This document shows positions 60,466 to 64,000 of a stretch of DNA of 64,000 nucleotides, in pieces; position 1 is the stretch's first letter, and the number at the start of each line of letters is the position of its first letter. Position numbers and translations under genes: made by a program. The notes beneath the pieces are model-generated. The model saw nothing but the letters and a program-made list of their open reading frames with translations, was not told where the DNA came from and did not search any database. Source of the DNA: Brugia malayi (lineage: Eukaryota > Nematoda > Chromadorea > Rhabditida > Onchocercidae); contig NW_025062477.1 in NCBI RefSeq assembly GCF_000002995.4, forward strand, positions 5,738,649 to 5,802,648. The letters are read 5' to 3'.

Positions 60466-61411
60466 CTATATTTCGTTTTCGAATGCAGCAAGACGCCATT
60501 TGATATCACGTTTCGCTTCAACTCTAGGATCTACTTTTACTTCACATTTTTGCTGACCATCTAAAATCTCTTGACATTCCAGCATTGCGCTGCGTAATTT
60601 ATCAATACAGTCAGCCATGTTCAGCTGCTCCGAATAAGTTCGACATGATTCAATCACCAAAAAACCGTTCCTGAAAAGGATAAAAGTGACTTTATTCAAA
60701 CCGGCTTCAACTGATTTCACATCATTTGTGATCAATTACATAATATTCTTATCCTAATAACAAGGAACAAATTCGATATTTTGAAACAAATAACACTATT
60801 GCAATTTTAAGCATTTATATAACAAATCGTGAAAAATAGAAAAAGAAATGAGCAGATCTAATCACTGTATTATACACTTTTACGTTGCAAAAAATCACCA
60901 GTTCAATAAATTTAATTTCTTTGAAATTGAAGCGATAAAAATCTACTTGAAACAATTTATGTATGTGAGGTCTCTTTTTGAACGCATCTTACATCGACGC
61001 TTTAACCACTTGATATCGCGTACTTTGTTTTTATCCTCGTCCTTCCCACATGTTATCTTTCAAGGAAATTTTATTCCAAATTTATTCATAATAGGAAAAG
61101 ATTTATAAACAGTGCACTGTTTAATGTACCGCAAATCTTAAAGTATTGCTAAATGAACTTCAAAGTTTGAATTCAAAATTTAAAACTAACCGATCAATTC
61201 TGTGTGAATATCGTGCTCTCATATCATCCGCTATTGCTGTTGGGATCCAATCAGCTTTAAGGGGAATACGAAGTTCAACTTGAGGAGCTTGCTGATCCTC
61301 CCGAAAGGTGACTGTCTTTTGCAAACATTCCAAAGGAATTCTGCCATCAAATCTTGTTGTGGAGAAGTGACGACGTAAAAGTGAGCACCGTAAAAATAAT
61401 TGAAATCTCAT
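60466..61411 (-). CDS. mrpl58: MRPL58/ICT1-like mitoribosomal protein lacking the GGQ motif
   Basis: Two exons in transcript order, 61411-61191 and 60670-60466, joined in phase 2, give 141 residues (human about 206). A basic presequence (RFQLFLRCSLLRRHFSTTRF) suggests mitochondrial import. Then come IPLECLQKTVTF, VELRIPLKADWIP, SHRIDRNGFLVIESCRTYS and LNMADCIDKLRSAM. These track ICT1 (IPVDRLTISY, AEVRFHLATAEWI, KINRLGELILTSESSR, NLADCLQKIRDM). Between the first two blocks, where ICT1 has its GGQ loop, this protein has only REDQQAPQ within one uninterrupted exon. It cannot be a GGQ-type peptidyl-tRNA hydrolase and is probably a purely structural large-subunit protein. An acceptor (GAATTCAG) lies two bases before the ATG. 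Confidence 0.75.
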
Positions 61412-62209
61412 AGCTGAATTCAAAATTATTATTGTATCAATCAACTAAATAAAAACATGATATAATAGAAAATCTTCGAAATGTTAGGACGCTTCATGAG
61501 ACTCCTCCAAGATATGCTTATTTATTTAAACCAAAGTGCAGACTGTAAAAGAATAAACTTTCTCAGTCCCTTCAATACATCAAAGGTCAATTCAAATGAG
61601 GAGACCTAGGAAAATTACACTTGCCTATGCATGACAATAATTTTAAAATATGGCTAAAAAATGAATCTTGAAGCGACACGATTTTAGCAAATTTTATATC
61701 TGCATTTTTATTGCGAATGATATTTTTCAAACGCATACCACAAAACAACATTATCAAGATGTCGAACATGGCGTGCAAAATTACTCTACGTTATTGAATA
61801 TTCGTCATTTTAAGTACATATGATCATCATGAACAATCAAAATCTTAAGTGATGAATACTCTAAAATCATAATTCTATGGAATGAAATTGCCAAAATCCT
61901 CAATCGTCCTTTTTGTTTTCTTTTTGCTACGAATACAGTTATGCTTTTGGTTTTAAAATATTAGGTGTAACTCTAGCAAAAGATCAGTAAAAAATGAAGG
62001 AGAAAGAAAAATTACCTACAAAACGATAAATGTGCACTGAGATATAAAATACAGGAGTGATATTTCTAATCAAAATTTGATAGACTTTTTTCAAGAGTTT
62101 TTTATTTTTAATAAACATTGTGGAAGTAGTAAAAGTTCAAATCATATAAGCGTGAAAAAGAAATGCACAATTAATCATGGAAATATCAGCTAATAAACAT
62201 AACAAATTA
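61412..62209. other. Gap between MRPL58-like gene and LONP1
   Basis: This gap holds the 3' flank of LONP1 and the 5' flank of the MRPL58-like gene, both on the minus strand. No exon, repeat or RNA was recognised. Confidence 0.5.
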
Positions 62210-64000
62210 TTAATTTCGGAATATGATGTCGTATATTTGGTCGTAATGCGAAACAAAATGTACATCCACATCTTTTCGGATAAAGTCTGGCAAGTCGGAG
62301 AAATCTTTCCGATTTTCTTCCGGTAATATAATACAATTCACTCCAGCTCTTTTAGCCTGAATGAATCAACAGATTAACTACAGGAAAACATTAAGTCTGC
62401 AACGTATAAAAGCAATCGACTCACAATGAGTGCAAAAAAAGATAAAAAAGAAGAGAAACATCCCTTTACCTTGAGCCATATCTACAGGCAATAAAAACCG
62501 CTCATAGACCTTTTTTTAATAACAAAATTTTTAAAATATCTACACTTGAATAAACAACATTTGATTTGCGCAGAAATCCAACATTCCAAGGTTAGAAACC
62601 TATTGTACATAACTAATAGTCAAACAATTTTTACAAAAATTTTCGTGCTCTTTTAATAAAATAAAATGCTGGAAAATTTCAAATAACGTACAGCAATAAC
62701 TTTTTCTTTAATTCCACCAACTGGTAATATTCTTCCAGTAAGAGAAATTTCACCGGTCATTGCAACATTTTGCCGAGCCGGCTGATTCAAAGCCAGCGAC
62801 AATAAAGCCGATGTTATTGTACAACCTGCAGATGGACCATCTTTCGGTGTTGCACCCTACAAAAACAAATGAACGACTGTTAGCTAGAAAATATCCCAAT
62901 CTCGAAACTTGTACATAAGATAATATTCCCGTAAAATTGAAACATCAAAAGAAAAAGAAGAAATTGAGACAAACCTCTGGGACATGAACATGTATATGCG
63001 CCTTATCGAGAAAATCGTTATTCGGAAAATGATTCCTAAGGATATTTTTAGCGACCGTATAAGCAATACGCATACTCTCTTTCATAACATCACCTAGATG
63101 TCCAGTTGTTTCTAAACTACCGAATGGAACGGTTGCATCGGATTTCGATGAGTTGTCTGTATCATTCAATGAATCATTTGAAAATCCACTATCAGTACTT
63201 GGATTTCGCGATAATGAAGTTTTAGATATAATTAAACTCCGACGTAAACATGCTTCAATGTATAACGATGAACCACCTGAAAATTTTTGGTATGCTTAAA
63301 TGTAAAACTATACTATTAACATACTAACAGTATCAGTGGAAAAGAACCATTTAAATACAATTTTAGTAGCTCTTCTTATATTGCTTTTTCTTGGAAAACT
63401 GGCAAACTTACCCATAGCTGTCCATGCAAGACCCATTATTACGCCAACCGGTGTTGAATCGTATAGACGATCGCTGGTAAATTTAGGTCTTCCGACGAAG
63501 TCTTCGATATTCTGATTGTCAACAACTACTTGAGCAATTTCTTGACTAATTCCACCAGCTATTTTGAAAGCTGCTTTACGAAATATCTGGAAAGTAAACC
63601 ACACGATATGCATGGATTGCATGACAATAAAAATTAATGAAGATTTAAAAACATCCTGTGATTCACACTGCAAGATACAAAAATTTCATGCAATAAATTC
63701 TAACCATTCGCTGACCAATACCTACATCTTAATCTAGCGGATGAATTATCTGTTAAAAATGTAAATGTTAAATCAGGTGAAGATGAACAAATACTGATCT
63801 CATCACATTTAATAGTTGTCGACACATAAACCCATAAAGAAAATCGACCTATAAAATCTCAATCTTTCGTCAAAAAACACGGAAATTTTTATATTTACCT
63901 TTTCAATATGCTTCTGAAGATTTCGAACACCAGATTCTCGGCAGTAGTGTTTGATAAGTGTTTGTAATGCTTCCGGAGTTATCTGAAGCTGGTTTTCTTC
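62210..64000 (-). CDS. lonp1: Mitochondrial Lon protease LONP1, C-terminal half (partial)
   Basis: Five exons are visible in transcript order: 64000-63899 (open at the window edge), 63586-63412, 63276-62975, 62856-62692 and 62210-62356 as the last. They encode part of the AAA+ lid and the protease domain. The landmarks are [72 protein letters not shown] (catalytic Ser), [14 protein letters not shown] (catalytic Lys) and [15 protein letters not shown]. The wording follows mitochondrial rather than peroxisomal Lon. A Ser/Asn/Asp-rich insert of about 30 residues replaces the shorter linker after LRR. LONP1 is an ATP-dependent matrix protease that also binds mtDNA. The ATPase and N domains lie outside the window. 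Confidence 0.95.

Overview
The window is eukaryotic and most resembles a filarial-type nematode. It is very AT-rich, its genes are split into many short exons by AT-rich introns (mostly GT-AG with TTTCAG-like acceptors), and several start codons sit just after an intron-type acceptor with no upstream coding exon, as expected for spliced-leader trans-splicing. Species cannot be fixed from the sequence. No virus, plasmid, bacterial operon, CRISPR array, rRNA or tRNA was recognised. Gene identities come from proteins translated by hand across splice sites. Exon phases were checked for each model, and all complete models give whole numbers of codons.

Left part (1-31.7 kb): the last three exons of a TMEM39-family ER membrane protein (+); a 17-exon POT1 telomere-end protein with both N-terminal OB folds (+); a secreted cathepsin L-like cysteine protease (-); a Gemin6-like SMN-complex subunit (+); an unrecognised ~656-residue protein built from two similar halves and ending in a possible FLYWCH-like zinc module (+); and a 14-exon PNISR-like SR-rich splicing-associated protein (+) with a ~570 bp TG repeat in one intron.

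Middle (31.7-43.3 kb): a 5.2 kb gene-poor gap holds a CT-rich minisatellite and ~380 bp of pure TATC repeat. It is followed by a signal-peptide-bearing, membrane-anchored thioredoxin-like protein with a CPSC motif (+), then another 3.1 kb gap.

Right part (43.3-64 kb): WDR11 in 20 exons (-), ribosomal protein S19 (-), NDUFA13/GRIM-19 (+), TTC1 (-), a mitoribosomal MRPL58/ICT1 homologue that has lost the GGQ hydrolase motif (-), and the 3' half of mitochondrial Lon protease LONP1 (-), cut by the window end. NDUFA13, MRPL58 and LONP1 all act in mitochondria. Minus-strand LONP1, MRPL58 and TTC1 are consecutive, but gaps of 0.8 and 1.7 kb make an operon unproven.

The points most worth following are the full-length POT1 (Caenorhabditis splits this function among single-OB proteins), the two-half zinc protein with a possible mutually exclusive exon pair, the GGQ-less MRPL58, two GC-AG introns, and a stop-ending cassette-exon candidate in WDR11.
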